Below, one piece after another: positions 21,191-31,760 of a stretch of 64,000 nt of DNA. A model generated the notes under the pieces. The model did not search any database. It had not been told where the DNA came from and worked only from the letters and a program-made list of their open reading frames with translations. Source of the stretch: Ganoderma boninense (taxonomy: Eukaryota > Basidiomycota > Agaricomycetes > Polyporales > Polyporaceae); NCBI GenBank assembly GCA_002900995.3, contig CM035307.1, positions 1,054,001-1,118,000 of the forward strand, written 5' to 3'. The translations under genes were made by a program, and so were the position numbers. Numbering within the stretch: the stretch's first letter is position 1; every line of letters begins with the position of its first letter.

Positions 21191-22167
21191 ATGGCTCTGC
21201 CGGCGACGACGTCGACAATCAGCCCCCGCAAGTCCGCAAGCCCCGCTCTCACCGTCCGTGTCGGCCGCGAGCGTAGTGGCAGCATCGTCAAAGTTAAGGT
21301 CGAGAAGGTTGGTGACGAGAACCAGGCGGATGTCCTTGACCAGAGCGTGTATGATAACTTGAACGCGGAGTGGGTGAACCGCAAAGGTACGTCGACGGCT
21401 AAGGTCCTCCGTCGTATCATCTTCACAAGGCCTAACATCTAACATCGCCGCTCTTTACCCTTTGTGCTTAGGCGCATGGCTCATCCACCCCGTCCTCATC
21501 CTCGCCGGCAAGGTTGTCATCGACACCATCCCCGGCATGCGTCAGGAGATCAGCTGGACGCTGGTGAACCTGCTTTACCTCGGTGTGCGTACTTCCCGCC
21601 ACAGCTACCCCAGCTTTCTGCTGACGCTCAGGCCCGGAGACAGTTCTCATACCTCATGTTCCACTATGTAACCGGCATTCCCTTCCACTCTGACCTTCAC
21701 GGTGGCGTGTACGACAATCTCACTTTGTGGGAACAAATTGATGAGGGAGCACAGTACACCCCGGCAAAGAAGTGGCTCTTTATAGTACCCATAACATTGT
21801 AAGCCTCCCTTCCTTCCCGCTGCCCCGAATGTGTTCTTACAATGCCTTGATAGATTCCTTGCATCCACCCACTACACACATTATGATCCGTGGCTTTTCG
21901 CCATCAACATCACTGCCCTCCTCATTGTCCTTATGCCGAAGCTTCCTGTGGTGAGTGTTCAGTCCCCACTTCCCCACGTGCATGCCCTGAATGTGTGCTG
22001 CTTAGTTCCACCGGTACCGAGTACGCTTCATGGTGTCGGAGGATCCATCCACAATCGGCACTCCCGTCACACCCAACTTTCCGCACTCAGGCGCGACAAC
22101 ACCCTCAAGAGACTTCGCGTCCTCTATACCATCAATCAACCTCAGCGAGGTAGAAGCGAGGCTATGA
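21191..22167 (+). CDS. Orm/ORMDL family regulator of serine palmitoyltransferase
   Basis: Orm proteins are ER membrane proteins that bind and inhibit serine palmitoyltransferase and so set sphingolipid synthesis. The start MALPATTSTISPRKSASPA gives a Ser-rich N-terminus, as in yeast Orm1/2, where this part is phosphorylated by Ypk1 to relieve inhibition. The core matches ORMDL throughout: YDNLNAEWVNRKGAWLIHPV, SWTLVNLLYLARRQFSYLMF, YVTGIPFHSDLHGGVYDNLT, LWEQIDEGAQYTPAKKWLFI, TLFLASTHYTHYDPWLFAIN and LLIVLMPKLPVFHRYRVRF. Four membrane segments are visible. Four or five short introns are inferred. Compared with the short human ORMDLs it has a C-terminal extension of about 45 residues rich in Ser/Thr-Pro (IGTPVTPNFPHSGATTPS), which could be a second phosphoregulatory region. 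The stop at 22165-22167 follows EVEARL. Confidence 0.9.
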
Positions 22168-22602
22168 TGACCATTTCTTGTCCCTCCGTCCGTCCCATCC
22201 TCCCACATGTTCTCGTTCTTGCGCACTTATCTATGACACGTCCCCCATAGACTCGGCTAGCAATTTCACGTGCCTCTGTTCCTACTGAATATCCCCCTCG
22301 CACGTTTGCTCGCCTGACTCCTGTTTCTTCCTGTTATCTACCACATGAATCGAAGGTAATACAAGGGTTTCTCAGCCGTTTTAGATCGGATTTTCCCACA
22401 GCCGGAATGGATGGTACACTCTACATGCTCGATGCTGGTTCAACCTTCTAATGCCCCGATCCCGCTCGTCTACGGCTTCCTTGTGCCACATCGTCAAGAG
22501 GAAGGTGCGTCCTTGATCAACTTTTTGTACTGCTGCAGACGCAGACTGGTCGTGTGATCAAACGTCAGTCCGCGCGGCAAAGCCGAGAGAGGCAATTGGT
22601 GC
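22168..22602. other. Convergent intergenic region, ORM / MTD1
   Basis: 3' flanks of two converging genes. No gene or repeat recognised. Confidence 0.4.
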
Positions 22603-24204
22603 TCACAGGTTTCTAAGGAGCATCATAATCGTGACCTTGCCAATCGTGGGCAGATACAGCGACGCCTGTTGTGTGCGCACACAGCCGAACGCACAGCGCG
22701 AGACACCGGCGTATGGATGAAATAACGCATGAGTACCACCACCGCCGCCGACAGCGCCCCGACTAGCCCCAGGAGACGCAGACGCACCTTCTCGCGCACG
22801 TCCGCCTCGAAGTTCTTGTCCGCCGCGACGTTGAGGCACGCGCACCCGTCCTTGAGCCACGCCGTCTTCACCTTGTACTCCTTGCTCGGCACCGCGGACA
22901 CGACGACGTCCGAGAGCGCGAGCACGTCCTGCAGGCTCTGCGCGGCGGGGTGCACGACGTGCCGCGGGTAGTACTTGCGCTGCGCGCTCTCGGGCACGGC
23001 AGCCCCGGCAGGCCGGGGCCGCTTTGTGTATTCCTGGATGGAGTCGATGTCGACCGAGAAGACGCGCGCGCCGTCGTTGGCGAGCAGCGCGGCGAGCGGG
23101 CGGCCGACGACCTCGGACCTGCGTGGAGTCGGCGGGGTGGTGCGCGCATGACATATACGTGTAACGGACACGGCCACATCAGTCAGTCGTCCGAGAATTG
23201 TCAATTGCTGCGCGAGGGTTGCTCCGAGGTGAGCACGAGGGGGCCGCGAATAGCGGGCACCTGGTGCGTAAGCAGCTGGGGGGCACGGACGCACCTGTTG
23301 ATTACTGTGATGGTCTTGCCGTATGCGCGGTCTCCGTACGGTAGGAGCTTGTTGTAAACTCCAATGTACTCGAGGCACTTGACGATCGCAAGTGGCGTGC
23401 AAGGAAGGATGGACTTGACATAACCAGCAGGCGGCTCGTCATTGACCGCAGGCGGGGCATCGCTGCTGCTTGCTGTGGGGAAGGAGGATGCGAGCGCATT
23501 GGGCTTCAGGAATCGAATACTGCAAGAACAAATCCAGCCGTGAGCTTCGCATCCAAGTGGTGTAGCTGGAATAGGAGAAGCTGTGAGGATGTGGACGCAC
23601 TTATGGTATAAGTTATAGTGGAACTTGAAGTGGAGGCCTTCTACGTCTTTGAACGGAGACACGATCTGGACAAGTGTAAGGGCGGAGCTTCGAGCCGACC
23701 GCAGTGAGCCAGCTCAACTTGTTGGAGATAGTGATCCTGGTTGTGCGAGATGCATTCAATACAGTTTCACGCATATACGAAGCCCTAGACGTACCTGTTG
23801 CAAGCCGAAAATAGGGATAGTAGACCTTTCACGCAGAGCGGCCAGCAAGGTCAGCCAAAGAACGCAAGTCGCCTCCTCCCCCAACGTAACCAGAGACATA
23901 CCATGATTCCGTCTATACTCTCGTCCTCGTTCGCCTCTATGATAGCCTCCTCCACACCCTCTCCCGGAGCAAGGGATTCATCTGCGGCTTGTCCGGTCTT
24001 CTTGAGCACGAACTCGACCCCGAGTGCATCGCACTGCTTCTTCGTGAAGTCGGAATAGAACTTGCTCGGAGCTGCGCTTGTAGCGAGGATACCGACGAGC
24101 TTCGGAACTCGAGGTGCAGAAGAGAGGTCCGCCTTGATCTCGGCACGGAACGTCTCTGCGATGGCGTCCGCCTTGAAAAGCAGGCCGTTTCCTTCTGCAG
24201 GCAT
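22603..24204 (-). CDS. MTD1: NAD-dependent 5,10-methylenetetrahydrofolate dehydrogenase
   Basis: The enzyme oxidises 5,10-methylene-THF to 5,10-methenyl-THF with NAD+, feeding cytosolic one-carbon units to purine and other syntheses. The start MPAEGNGLLFKADAIAETFR at 24204 is chosen over a longer frame because MTD1 is cytosolic and the family begins here. The family order is clear: KLVGILATSAAPSKFYSDFT, KKQCDALGVEF, EDESIDGIMV, a short exon with YYPIFGLQQ, VSPFKDVEGLHFKFHYNLYH, AGYVKSILPCTPLAIVKCLE, YGKTITVINR, SEVVGRPLAALLANDGARVF, SVDIDSIQEY, KTAWLKDGCACLNVAADKNF and the last exon ASLYLPTIGKVTIMMLLRNL. At least six introns fit standard signals. Two ACGCGT boxes lie upstream. Confidence 0.92.
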
Positions 24205-24893
24205 CGTGCAGGATATTGCTTGGCTAGGACCGTGGGAGCGAAGAGGAAGAATACTCAGAAAACGAAGAGTGGCAGATCCAAGGAGGATTTGCAGGCTACC
24301 AGACCCGAGACTTGCGAGCAGCATTTGACTCGAGCAGATCGATTCAAATTGGAGCAAAAAATCGCGATCACATGACCCCTATTAACGCGTCTTTATCTAC
24401 GCGAGACGCGTCGCAGATGCAGATTTGGTAACAGTGGGCTTCCATCCGTTCATAAATGTCCTTGAGGCACCCTGATAGGCTTATTTGAAACGGCACGTTC
24501 ATATGTGCAGATAGGTGCGTGCATGCTCACCCAAAGGTGAGGGCAGTATTAACGGCACGCGCTGACCGACCACCTGCGAGGTGAGCAAAATGCAAAACTC
24601 TGATACCCGGTCGCTTATCTCGCTGTACGAAAGTGCTGGCAGAGGATGGTACAAGAAACAATCCCCTCGCCTTTTACTAGGGGATTCCGTGTCCCATCCT
24701 CAATTCACTGCCGCACTACGAATTTTTCAGGATATTGGAACTTCGTGTTCATCCACAATTCCTTTTTTGCTCGTCATTAAGTACTCTGCATATTCATCTG
24801 TCGATTGAGACTCTCAACACCGGCGCAGATCCAGGGAAGCGAAATGACCATATACTATATAAATACACACTGTATACATCCATCCGCCAAAGC
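24205..24893. other. Intergenic, MTD1 promoter and F-box B 3' flank
   Basis: Besides the two ACGCGT boxes no gene is supported. The part from about 24420 to 24890 is AT-richer than its surroundings. Confidence 0.4.
24385..24411. promoter_or_regulatory. Pair of MluI cell-cycle boxes upstream of MTD1
   Basis: ACGCGT occurs at 24385-24390 and 24406-24411, about 180-207 bp upstream of the MTD1 ATG. It may link one-carbon supply to S phase. The hexamer is not rare in this GC-rich sequence, so this is weaker than the triple cluster at ORC4. Confidence 0.35.
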
Positions 24894-26117
24894 TCACCAC
24901 TCAACAGTCTTGGGTGCCTCCAGAGGACCCTCTATCCACGACTCCACCGCCTCGCTCTCGACCCAGCACCCCCTCCCATCGTCCATCCGCTGCAGCCACT
25001 CGTTCCTCAGCCGCGTCGCCCAGCTCGGCTTCCTCATCCAGCTCCGCTCGAGCACGACCATCCGCATCCCGTCCACGCGCTTGCATGTCCTCTCCAGCTC
25101 CCGCAGCAGCCCCAGCAGCGCCGCCCACTTCGGGAACGACGCCATGTCGTCCTTGCCCGGCTGGATCGCGTACAGCACGACGTGCCTCAGGTGCGGGAAC
25201 GCCGCCCCGCTCGTGTCCAGCGGCGCCTGCGACGCCGACGGGCTCCCCCCGAGGCCCATGCGCTCGCGCAGGAGCCGCGGGGGCGGCACGCCGAGCATGC
25301 GCGCCAGGGTCTGCGGGACGTCCCCGTCCGCGCACGTGAGGCCAGAAAGTCGGAGGTGCGTCAGCCGGGACGACACCAGTGTCGGGAGCCGTGCGAGGAT
25401 GGTCCGGAAGGACATGCTCTGGTCGGTGAGGACGTAGTGGAGGCGTCTGAGGGATGGAAATAGCGGCCCTGCCGCGCCTGCGCCTGCCAGTGCCAGTGCG
25501 TGGGCATCGCCGCCAGCTTCATTGACAAGCCGGCTTGGGGTGCCCGATCCCGGACCAGTCTGCGTGTCGCCGCCGAGACCGGCTGTGTGGGCGTGGGCGT
25601 GGGCGGAGGCCGCGGGCGGGGGACAGAGCGGGTGGTTCCATACGGTGAGCTCCTCGAGCTTCGGGAACGCGTGTGAGAAGCAGCGGAATGGCACCAGGGG
25701 GTTCGCGACGAGGCACAGGGTGCGCAGCTGGCGCGCGGCGACCGAGAAGAGCGCCTCGAGGGCGTTGGCGAAGAAGTCGAGCGGGTTGAATTCCTGGCCG
25801 AGCTGCGGGTTGCCTGCGAGGTGTCGCAGGGCCGGGTGGATGTGGCTGGTATAGAGGGACGGCTCGAGCGCGATGTGGTGGATGCGGGGGCGGCAGTCCT
25901 TGGGTTGGACGCGGAGGGAGACGAGGAAAACGAGGAGGCGGCTGGTGTTCTTGAAGGAGAGGGACGTGAAGCGGACGTGGAGGGACTGCTCGCGGAAGAA
26001 ACGGCAGGTGAGTGCGACGGACCTGCCTGTGGCACCACCGTCCGTGCAGGCGAGTGCGATAATCTCCTGCCAGATCTCAGGAGGGACACGTTCGAGCCTG
26101 GGTTGTGCTGGGTGCAT
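24894..26117 (-). CDS. F-box protein B (DGGATGRS-type family)
   Basis: This is a single-exon gene of 407 codons, probably an SCF ubiquitin-ligase adaptor. The F-box begins at residue 9 (ERVPPEIWQEIIALACTD) and continues into DGGATGRSVALTCRFFREQS, the family signature. The middle is leucine-rich (LRTLCLVANPLVPF, FPKLEELTVWNHPL) with an inserted Ala/His/Gly-rich loop at about residues 175-225. After SRLTHLRLSGLTCADGD and FPHLRHVVLYAIQPG comes the C-terminal block MRMVVLERSWMRKPSWATRL, RNEWLQRMDDGRGCWVESE. This block is shared with F-box C, the pseudogene at 31.8 kb and, more weakly, F-box A. It is tandem with F-box C on the same strand. The substrate is unknown. Confidence 0.8.
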   Translation of the reverse strand: MHPAQPRLERVPPEIWQEIIALACTDGGATGRSVALTCRFFREQSLHVRFTSLSFKNTSRLLVFLVSLRVQPKDCRPRIHHIALEPSLYTSHIHPALRHLAGNPQLGQEFNPLDFFANALEALFSVAARQLRTLCLVANPLVPFRCFSHAFPKLEELTVWNHPLCPPPAASAHAHAHTAGLGGDTQTGPGSGTPSRLVNEAGGDAHALALAGAGAAGPLFPSLRRLHYVLTDQSMSFRTILARLPTLVSSRLTHLRLSGLTCADGDVPQTLARMLGVPPPRLLRERMGLGGSPSASQAPLDTSGAAFPHLRHVVLYAIQPGKDDMASFPKWAALLGLLRELERTCKRVDGMRMVVLERSWMRKPSWATRLRNEWLQRMDDGRGCWVESEAVESWIEGPLEAPKTVEW

Positions 26118-26871
26118 CGTCTAGGAATGGGTGGAGTGGGTGAGCATCGGGACGAGGTGATAAGCAAGGGAGGCCGGGAGACTGACGGTGCGCGGCCAGG
26201 AGGAGGGTGGGCTGCGAGGCTGCCGGAAGGTGGTTGTTGGACACGAGGCGCGAGCAAGTGGGCAAGCCTGCTGCCCACTAATCCGTACTCGGGAAAGGCG
26301 AAGGCGGACCGATCGCGGTGATGGACAGGACAGGGCGCGTCCAGGGCTGCTCCCAGCTGTTGCGAAGGGTAGTTACAGGGACGGCCAGGAAGAGGAGGGC
26401 ATTGCGACTGCTATATGCAAATCGGTCCAGACTCGTGCTCGTGAATCTGGTGCAGGGTTCGCATCCGTCCCGGCGGGCGGCGTCGGCCTGCATATGCCCC
26501 GTTCGGAACGATTGTTCATGTATGGCTGACGACCATGGGTGAGATCACGCCGAAGAGGGAGCGAGGACAGCTTTGGTAGCGGCGCTGAGCGGGGATCTTG
26601 CGGTGGTCAGAGAAGAGAAGCCTCGTCAGCCACAAGCACATTCAGTTGCCACCACATGTCATCATAGCCGCCTATGACCTTGTCTCCTTCCCGAACCCTC
26701 CGTGTCCACGGAACATCCTTTTCCTTTCTGCCCACACGCAACCCAGTCCCGGACACCCCAAAGACTTGAGGAAACCCGACAGATACACGCTAACCACGAT
26801 AGCAAAAAACACGAGAACAAGCTGTTCATCCTGCTCGAATTGCACAATTGGCTGACCAGTCTCGCTTCCCT
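26118..26871. other. Intergenic between tandem F-box genes B and C
   Basis: Open frames here are shadows or accidental. No promoter motif or repeat recognised. Confidence 0.4.
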
Positions 26872-27954
26872 CTAATCCCAGATTTGCCCCCCTTCGTAGG
26901 GTTTGACAACGTCGGGCCCTTCCAAAGCTTTCTCCTCGTCCTCCGACTCGACCCAGCATCCATGACCACCCTCCATTCGTTCCAGCCAATCGTCCCACAG
27001 CCTCTGCGCCCAGTGTCTTCTTCCCTTCCTCCAACTCTTCTCCAGCATGAGCGTCCTCATCCCTTTTGCCTGCTCTGCCCTTCTCAACACCTCCCGCAGC
27101 TTCGGTAACAGCAACGTCCAACCGTCATCCCAATCTTCTTCAATGCATGAAGCTATGTAGAATTCGATCCCGTTGACCCACAGGCCCTGTAGATGCGGGA
27201 GAATAATTTCTGCGCCTCGCGTTGGGACGGGATCTGACCAGCCGCTACCAGGCTCATAGACTCCGATCGCTCGCGCGAGTGTGTTGGCAAATCCTTCGCT
27301 CTCGTCTGTATTATTCGTGTCCGAGAGGCGGAGGTGCGTGAGGCGAGAGGTGGAGAGCCATGAAGAGGGTGCGAGGAGGTCTGTACGCGCCTTGGCCTGC
27401 AGGCTGATGAAGTGAAATCGTTGCAATGCAGGGAGGTGCAGCCCTGAGGCACCCGAACATGGGTGTACGACCGCTGCGGATATGCCTCCCCATACGGTCA
27501 GCTCTGTGAGCACAGGACAGTTGAGGCGGAAGGACAGGAGATCCCTGCTGTCGTCTCGGAGGAGAGCAAGGGTGCACAGGGCGGGCGCGACAAGGGCCAT
27601 GAGCTCGTCCATCGTGCGGGTGAATCGCAATTGCCATTCATCGTACGACTCGCCGTTTGCTAAAAGGATCGCCTTGGAGGGCTCGTGGAGGAAGGATAGA
27701 TAGAGGTGCCGGACGGGATGTCGCCATTCGGAGGGACGGGAACGGACGAAGGCCAAGAAACGTTTGACATGGTCGAGGGAGAAAAGGGCGACAGAGGTGA
27801 ATCGGCTGTCGTTGGCTTGAACGTGGAAGAATTTGGAGGTGAGAATGAGGGATCTGCCTGTAGCTCCTCCATCTGTGCAAGCCAGCTCGAAGATGTCTCG
27901 CCAGAGTTCGGTGGGGACGGTCGCAAGGTCGTATGGGGAGAATTCAGTAGCCAT
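26872..27954 (-). CDS. F-box protein C (DGGATGRS-type family)
   Basis: This is a single-exon gene starting at MATEFSPYDLATVPTELWRD (ATG at 27954, directly before the F-box). The frame is open further upstream but without family support. The F-box runs into FELACTDGGATGRSLILTSK, then RFLAFVRSRPSEW and VRHLYLSFLHEPSKAILLAN. It has leucine-rich repeats (LPALQRFHFISLQ, RLTHLRLSDTNNTDESEGF) and the C-terminal block MRTLMLEKSWRKGRRHWAQR, LWDDWLERMEGGHGCWVESE. It is more similar to the pseudogene at 31.8 kb (HLYLSL, EGGDGCWVRSEDEE) than F-box B is. It is divergent from SEC18. Confidence 0.8.
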   Translation of the reverse strand: MATEFSPYDLATVPTELWRDIFELACTDGGATGRSLILTSKFFHVQANDSRFTSVALFSLDHVKRFLAFVRSRPSEWRHPVRHLYLSFLHEPSKAILLANGESYDEWQLRFTRTMDELMALVAPALCTLALLRDDSRDLLSFRLNCPVLTELTVWGGISAAVVHPCSGASGLHLPALQRFHFISLQAKARTDLLAPSSWLSTSRLTHLRLSDTNNTDESEGFANTLARAIGVYEPGSGWSDPVPTRGAEIILPHLQGLWVNGIEFYIASCIEEDWDDGWTLLLPKLREVLRRAEQAKGMRTLMLEKSWRKGRRHWAQRLWDDWLERMEGGHGCWVESEDEEKALEGPDVVKPYEGGQIWD

Positions 27955-28623
27955 ATTGGAAAGTGGGGAATGAGTGGACTGTTGGATTGACCTGGGGTCG
28001 GGGCCTATACAACATATGACACTGTGGAAGTTCGGAGCCGGCAGAATCTCCCACAACTATCCTGACTATGGTGGATGAGAATGATCATTTATCCCACTCA
28101 CAGGATTAAGCGGCATAACGGCGCACAGCTATCAAGAGGTGTGCTCATTTCTTCGAGACGCAGGACGTAGGACTCACTGTAAGTTGTTTGGACAGGATGC
28201 GCTTGCTAGTCGGCGAGCCTGGTGTTCGAAGGCATTAACGTTTTGCTAGTCTGATGCCCAAGATAGTCAGCATTGAGAAGGGGAATGGGTGTGCGCTAGA
28301 ACATTATGCTGTTATGCGCTTCATGGTAGTCAGTGAGTCATGCATAATCATGGTCGAGACTTGTTTAAAGTGAGTGCACCGAGAGCGCTAGCCGCAAAGG
28401 CGGGGAGGGCAATCACCGGCGTCTAACCGTCCGGATCAAGATTGTTGCCAAGTTTGGCAGCGGTGGCGCAGCAGGGAGCAAGCAGTGTATGCTTGGGGCA
28501 GACGCAACTATTACTACCCCTCCTTGCTCGTTCGTGAATTGCTTGACTACGTGGAACCACGACTGCTGACGACTCTCATCTGTATTTTACTCGCATTGTT
28601 CGGCACTCTAGACATTTCCAACC
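27955..28623. other. Divergent promoter region, F-box C / SEC18
   Basis: No coding signal. It should contain the SEC18 promoter; no motif is called. Confidence 0.4.
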
Positions 28624-31345
28624 ATGAGCTTCTTCCGGTCCAACCAGCCCGCTTCACAGCCTCCTCCGCCTGGCCAGTACTCCCGCCTCCCCCCAACCGA
28701 TCCCATGCGCGGTGGCCCACAAAGCCAGAGGATGCTCCCGTCCAGATATGAGGACACGTCTGGATACGAAAAGCGTCGACTTCCACCACCAGCACGCGGC
28801 GGTGGAGGAGGAGTGTGCGTCTCACTTGCATTTCCTTAGCCATCATCGGCCTTACGGTCATCCTAGCTTCTCCGTTCAGGGCTCTCCTAACGACCAGGCT
28901 GCATTCTCAAACTGCCTAATCATAAATCCTGCGGACTTCCCGCAAGGACAACATGTCCTCGTGAAACAGCAGTTCCCTATGACAACTCGGTGAGCACTCC
29001 TCCGCACCAAAGCCCCCATCCTTCCCCTCACCCCGCATCATGTCAGCCATGACCCCACCGGCAAGGTACCTCCAGGTTCCATTGGTGCGTCCGCTACACA
29101 ACGCCAGTGGATCGGTCTCTCGCTGTCCGGAGACTCCGTCACGATCGAGCCATTCCCACAATCCCCTCCGTACCTTCAATCCCTCGATGTCGAAGTCGGC
29201 TTCCTCAAGCGCGGGCTCGAGATCGCAGAAGTCTTCTCCGCGGACGAGATGGCCCAGAACTTCGTCCGCGCCTTCAGCGGCATCGTCTTCGCGTCGGCAG
29301 AAATCCTGCTCTTCGAGTTCCACGGCCAGACACTCAAGGCGACCGTCAAGGGCGTCCAGGTCGTCGAGCTCCCGGGGCAGCGACCAGGCGCGGACTATTA
29401 CGGTATCGTGATGGAGAAGACGGACGTGACCGTCATGAAGGCACCCGACAGCGCGATCAAGCTCAAGTCCAGCGCGCGGAAGCCGCCGCCCAACGCGATC
29501 CTCGCGCCGAACTTCAAGTTCGAGGACATGGGCATCGGTGGCCTCGACACGGAGTTCAGCGCGATCTTCCGTCGCGCTTTCGCCTCACGCGTCTTCCCGC
29601 CCGGCCTCGTCGAGAAGCTTGGCATCTCGCATGTCAAGGGTATCCTACTCTTTGGTCCTCCGGGTACGGGAAAGACGCTCATGGCACGGCAAATCGGCAA
29701 GATGCTCAACGCGCGCGAGCCTAAGATTGTCAACGGCCCTGAGATTTTGAACAAGTACGTTGGTGCTTCAGAGGAGAACATCCGTAAGCTTTTCGCCGAT
29801 GCCGAAAAAGAGGTTTGTCTCCATGTATAGCGTCCAAGTCCAGCTCGCTGAATGCTTGTGTAGTACAAGGAGAAGGGCGATGAGAGTGGCCTGCATATCA
29901 TTATTTTCGATGAGTTGGACGCCATTTGCAAGCAGCGTGGTTCAACTGGCGGAGGAACTGGTGTGGGTGACAGTGTTGTCAACCAGCTTCTCTCAAAGGT
30001 AGATGTTTTGCTTTTGGGTTTGCTCTCAACGTCAACTCAGCGATCCTTTCCTGCCTAGATGGATGGTGTCGACCAACTTAACAACATCCTCATTATCGGC
30101 ATGACGAACCGTCTTGACATGATCGATGAGGCTCTTCTCCGTCCCGGCCGTCTCGAAGTGCATATGGAGATCTCCCTGCCCGACGAGAAGGGCCGCATCC
30201 AGATCATCACAATCCACACGTCCAAGATGCGCCAGAACGGGATCATGGACCACGACGTGGACATCATGGAGCTCGCCGCGCTGACGAAGAACTTCTCGGG
30301 CGCGGAGATCGCGGGGCTCGTCAAGAGCGCGACGTCCTTCGCGTTCTCGCGGCACGTCAAGGTCGGCACGCTCGCGGGCATCTCGGACGACGTCGAGAAC
30401 ATGCGCGTGAACCGCAGCGACTTCATGAACGCGCTCGAGGAGGTCACGCCCGCGTTCGGCGTCGCCAAGGAGGAGCTCGAGCAGGTCGTCCAGAACGGCA
30501 TCATCCACCACGGCGCCGTCGTCGACGAGATCCTGCGCTCCGGCGAGCTCTTCGTCGACCAGGTGCGCAGCTCGACGCGCACGCCGCTCGTCAGCGTCCT
30601 CCTGCACGGCCCGCCCGGGTCGGGGAAGACCGCGCTCGCGGCGACGATCGCGCAGGCGTCGCAGTACCCGTTCATGAAGCTGCTCACGCCCGACAGTATG
30701 GTCGGCTTTTCGGAGGCGCAGAAGGTCGCGGCTATCGCGAAGATCTTCCAGGACAGCTACAAGAGCCCATTGAGTGTGATCGTGGTCGACAACCTCGAGC
30801 GTTTGCTCGGTAAGTCTAAGTGCTAGTAGAGGGTGTGGATTACAGGATCTGAGTGGTTCGGTGCAGACTTCACACCCATTGGTCCTCGCTTCTCCAACTC
30901 AGTGCTGCAGACACTGATGGTATTGCTTGCGCGACGACCACCAAAGGTTTGTCGTACCCTCTGGGCATGCCACTTGTCGTACTCACAGATAGATACCTTG
31001 TAGGACCGCCGCCTACTCATCATCGCGACCTCCTCCCTCCGCCCAGTCCTCACCGACCTCGGGCTATCCGAGATCTTCGACGCCGAGCTGCGCGTTCCGC
31101 CCATCACCTCCCTCCGCGCGCTCGAGACCGTGCTGAAGGAGGTCGCGCTCTTCCCGTCGAGCGACGACCGCCGCCAGGCCGTCGCGATGCTCGCGCAGGC
31201 GGGCTTCGGGAACTCGGAGGAGGAAGAGACGTCGCGCCTGAACGTCGGCGTCAAGAAGCTGCTCAGCATGGTCGAGATGGCCCGCCAGGAGCCCGAGGCG
31301 ACGGCGGAGCGCCTGACGAACGCGCTCATGGGTCTCGGCATGTGA
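28624..31345 (+). CDS. SEC18: Vesicle-fusion ATPase Sec18/NSF
   Basis: Sec18/NSF is the hexameric AAA+ ATPase that, with SNAP, disassembles SNARE complexes after membrane fusion. The start [20 protein letters not shown] gives a proline-rich leader. The N domain follows after an intron at 28813 ([40 protein letters not shown]). D1 has [20 protein letters not shown], Walker A GPPGTGKT, Walker [11 protein letters not shown] and the second-region-of-homology sequence [19 protein letters not shown]2 has GPPGSGKT and [12 protein letters not shown], where the missing acidic catalytic residue is normal for the inactive D2 ring of NSF. The C-terminus is [15 protein letters not shown]. Six or seven introns all fit standard signals and no frame problem is seen. 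Confidence 0.95.
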
Positions 31346-31760
31346 CGAGTGCGCGGTGCAGTTGTACGAGTTGGGAGGAACACATCCGGATCGCAAATGG
31401 ACAGGCCTGGAAAATGTAGAATGTGCCGTGAGTGCGTTGTAACGATATACCACGAGATAGATGATTTTTCTCTCGAGCTCTCGGTCGTCCGACTGGCCGA
31501 TGGGTTGCAACTGCCGAGCGTCAGTGGAAGTCGATGGTTTGGGCCCTCCTTTCCACATATGCAATTGGGTCCATGTATCACTCCGCGGCGTCGAACCGAT
31601 GCATCTCACAAACTCTTCTTCTTTGCACAGGATCTCGCAGTAAGATCCCTAACTTCGCTATTGCATCTGGGCTGAAGAACGATATTCCCAGCGCATATAT
31701 TGCTACACGATTTGTCCAGGGTCCTACACCCTTTCTTCCGTCGCTTGGCTTGCCACGCCA
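31346..31760. other. Intergenic, SEC18 3' flank
   Basis: Nothing coding is recognised before the pseudogene begins. Confidence 0.4.

Noticed and set aside
24894..28056. F-box genes B and C as leftovers of a transposon
   Set aside because: No terminal repeats, transposase or target duplications are visible; both genes are intact and single-exon.
28060..28620. Possible tRNA or small RNA in the SEC18 upstream region
   Set aside because: No cloverleaf, A box or B box could be recognised by eye.
29398..29982. 194-codon minus-strand open frame across SEC18
   Set aside because: It is a shadow of the conserved NSF coding strand.
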